Shown here: positions 43,094-43,877 of the stretch, one piece after another | How positions within the stretch are numbered: position 1 is the first letter of the stretch | Layout: every line of letters starts with the position of its first letter | Source of the DNA: Candidatus Zhuqueibacterota bacterium | GTDB lineage: Bacteria > Electryoneota > RPQS01 | Assembly: GCA_003818605.1 (NCBI GenBank) | Contig: RPQS01000030.1 | Location: forward strand, 1-43,877 | DNA length: 43,877 nucleotides | Direction: 5' to 3' | Program-made: the position numbers and the translations under genes | Notes under the pieces: model-generated | Told to the model about the DNA's origin: nothing | The model's database searches: none | The model's input: the letters and a program-made list of their open reading frames with translations, nothing else

Positions 43094-43511
43094 AATAGTC
43101 AGCGGCATCGTTGTAGAACTTGCGTTCCTTGAGTTCCGGATGTTCCTCCCACGATATCTTGCCGTGAATGCCGAGGTTGTCGTAGGAATATTCCAGAATG
43201 TGAACGATGGGATAACAGCCCGGCTGGCTGGTTGCTGTTTCAAAAGCCCGGCTGAGTTTTTCAATCGCAGCTTTTTTCATGCGGACGGGCAGGCGCGGAG
43301 TGTAGAGTACCAGATGGAGCGGCGGCGGTCCGTTCGTACCGTCCCACGGCACACCCGCTCTACCCGCATCGCCGATTTCATATTCGCGAATGCACACCCG
43401 AAAAATCTCGCGTTCGAAGCCCGCTTCGATTGCTGCATCGGTCAACTTTGCGATGAGCTGCTTTTTGATTTCCGCGCTGGTGCGCGGCAGAGTGACGTCA
43501 AGAAAGGGCAT
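43092..43511 (-). CDS. Tautomerase-superfamily protein
   Basis: After removal of Met the protein begins with Pro (MPFLDVTLP), the catalytic base of 4-oxalocrotonate tautomerase relatives. At 139 residues it is about twice the 4-OT length and appears to be two fused beta-alpha-beta units: residues 1-50 (KKQLIAKLTDAAIEAGF, VCIREYEIGD) and 60-115 (PPLHLVLYTPRL, KKAAIEKLSRAFETAT, VHILEYSYDNLG). This resembles fused dehalogenase/decarboxylase or Tautomerase_3 members. The substrate cannot be inferred. The second unit lacks an N-terminal Pro of its own. No Shine-Dalgarno sequence precedes the ATG; instead the leader is a CTTCATC-type repeat. Confidence 0.75.
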   Translation of the reverse strand: MPFLDVTLPRTSAEIKKQLIAKLTDAAIEAGFEREIFRVCIREYEIGDAGRAGVPWDGTNGPPPLHLVLYTPRLPVRMKKAAIEKLSRAFETATSQPGCYPIVHILEYSYDNLGIHGKISWEEHPELKERKFYNDAADY

Positions 43512-43520
43512 AGGAAGAAA

Positions 43521-43548
43521 GGATGAAGGATAAAGGATGAAGGATGAA
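43521..43548. repeat. Four tandem 7-nt repeats
   Basis: GGATGAA, GGATAAA, GGATGAA, GGATGAA in direct succession, with degenerate copies towards the gene. They lie 10-37 nt upstream of the tautomerase ATG, in its leader or promoter region (minus strand). Confidence 0.8.
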
Positions 43549-43604
43549 ACGGAAAAATCTGAAATCTGAAAGCGGAAAGCTGAATTCCGAACACGATCCG
43601 TAGT

Positions 43605-43622
43605 GACACAGCTTGCTGTGTC
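43605..43622. repeat. Perfect 8-bp hairpin
   Basis: GACACAGC and GCTGTGTC separated by TT, followed by TTT on the plus strand. No gene is nearby on that strand. Confidence 0.6.
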
Positions 43623-43666
43623 TTTACCCCTCGCGTTCTATGTCCGCCGAGCAGGCGTTGATCCCT

Positions 43667-43700
43667 GTCCGCCTTTGGCGAGATCTCGCCAAAGGCGGAC
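43667..43700. repeat. Perfect 34-nt palindrome
   Basis: The arms GTCCGCCTTTGGCGAGA (43667-43683) and its exact complement (43684-43700) meet without a spacer at AGATCT. A 17-bp perfect inverted repeat is far beyond chance expectation in a window of this size. It is in a gene-free stretch. Confidence 0.85.
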
Positions 43701-43722
43701 CATGTCCTTTATCTCTTTGTGT

Positions 43723-43748
43723 AGCGCCGCACGGCAGTGCGCTTTTTT
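43723..43748 (+). terminator. Weak hairpin followed by T residues
   Basis: AGCGC (43723-43727) pairs with GCGCT (43739-43743), followed by TTTTT. No plus-strand gene precedes it, so it may be chance or the remains of a repeat. Confidence 0.25.
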
Positions 43749-43877
43749 GGAACGCCCGGAATGTCTTTTTTAATCGGCAGCTGCTACATACAGCGAGCAT
43801 TGGCAGTCGTAGAATCCTAATTTTGCCTTAATGTGAGTGATGCCTGTATCTCTGCACGTATGAAAAGTGAATTTTAC

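Larger units (their letters stand above)
43512..43877. other. Gene-free right end with repeats and palindromes
   Basis: No gene is supported here. The stretch contains a tandem heptad repeat (43521-43548), a hairpin (43605-43622), a 34-nt perfect palindrome (43667-43700) and a weak hairpin followed by T residues (43723-43748). Any gene beyond lies outside the window. Confidence 0.55.

Noticed and set aside
43005-43526. Plus-strand open frame of 173 codons opposite the tautomerase gene
   Set aside because: The minus-strand frame has the Pro-1 tautomerase pattern; the plus frame is a shadow with no recognisable features.

Overview
The window is a gene-dense bacterial chromosome segment, moderately GC-rich by eye, carrying almost only housekeeping genes up to about 37.5 kb. 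A GWxTD-domain protein, a DUF4139 protein, a bactofilin next to an M23 peptidase, an AtpZ/AtpI pair and promoter candidates with a TAnnTT -10 box suggest a member of the FCB superphylum (Fibrobacterota-Chlorobiota-Bacteroidota and related candidate phyla). This placement is an inference; there is no rRNA or other phylogenetic marker in the window to settle it. I saw no tRNA, rRNA, CRISPR array, prophage or transposase gene.

Layout. 1-7.7 kb, plus strand: 3' part of dnaE, rimO, a secreted GWxTD protein, an S66 (LD-carboxypeptidase-like) peptidase, purN and purH, nearly all overlapping by 1-40 nt. 7.7-15.8 kb: an unrecognised 112-aa protein, then a complete rod-shape and elongasome operon (mreB, mreC, mreD, PBP2, rodA), a secreted M23 peptidase and a rhomboid protease. 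15.8-24.5 kb: valS, a secreted DUF4139 protein, recG, parA, parB and an RlmB-type rRNA methyltransferase. 24.6-37.5 kb: a clear promoter, a membrane-anchored M23 peptidase, a bactofilin and the F-type ATP synthase genes in the order atpZ-atpI-atpB-atpE-atpF-atpH-atpA, then two tandem GT87-like membrane glycosyltransferases, atpG, an NYN-domain (PIN-like) protein, a HEAT-like repeat protein, atpD and atpC, ending at a strong terminator.

After atpC the character changes. Genes become sparse, most lie on the minus strand, and the spaces between them are full of hairpins and short dispersed repeats. This part holds an AT-rich secreted protein of unknown function (plus strand) and four minus-strand units: a 4-hydroxybutyrate/acetate-type CoA-transferase, an acidic unknown protein, a sodium-pumping decarboxylase beta subunit preceded by a 41-aa single-span membrane protein, and a tautomerase-superfamily protein.

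The most unusual structure is the ATP synthase locus. All eight subunit genes are present and look intact, but they are interspersed with two pairs of genes that have no known part in the enzyme. The first pair (glycosyltransferases) is translationally coupled to atpG; the second pair (NYN plus HEAT) sits between atpG and atpD behind a structured 245-nt spacer. Other points worth checking are a parS-like 16-mer inside rimO, the small membrane ORF before the decarboxylase gene, a perfect 34-nt palindrome near the right end, and a consistent promoter signature.
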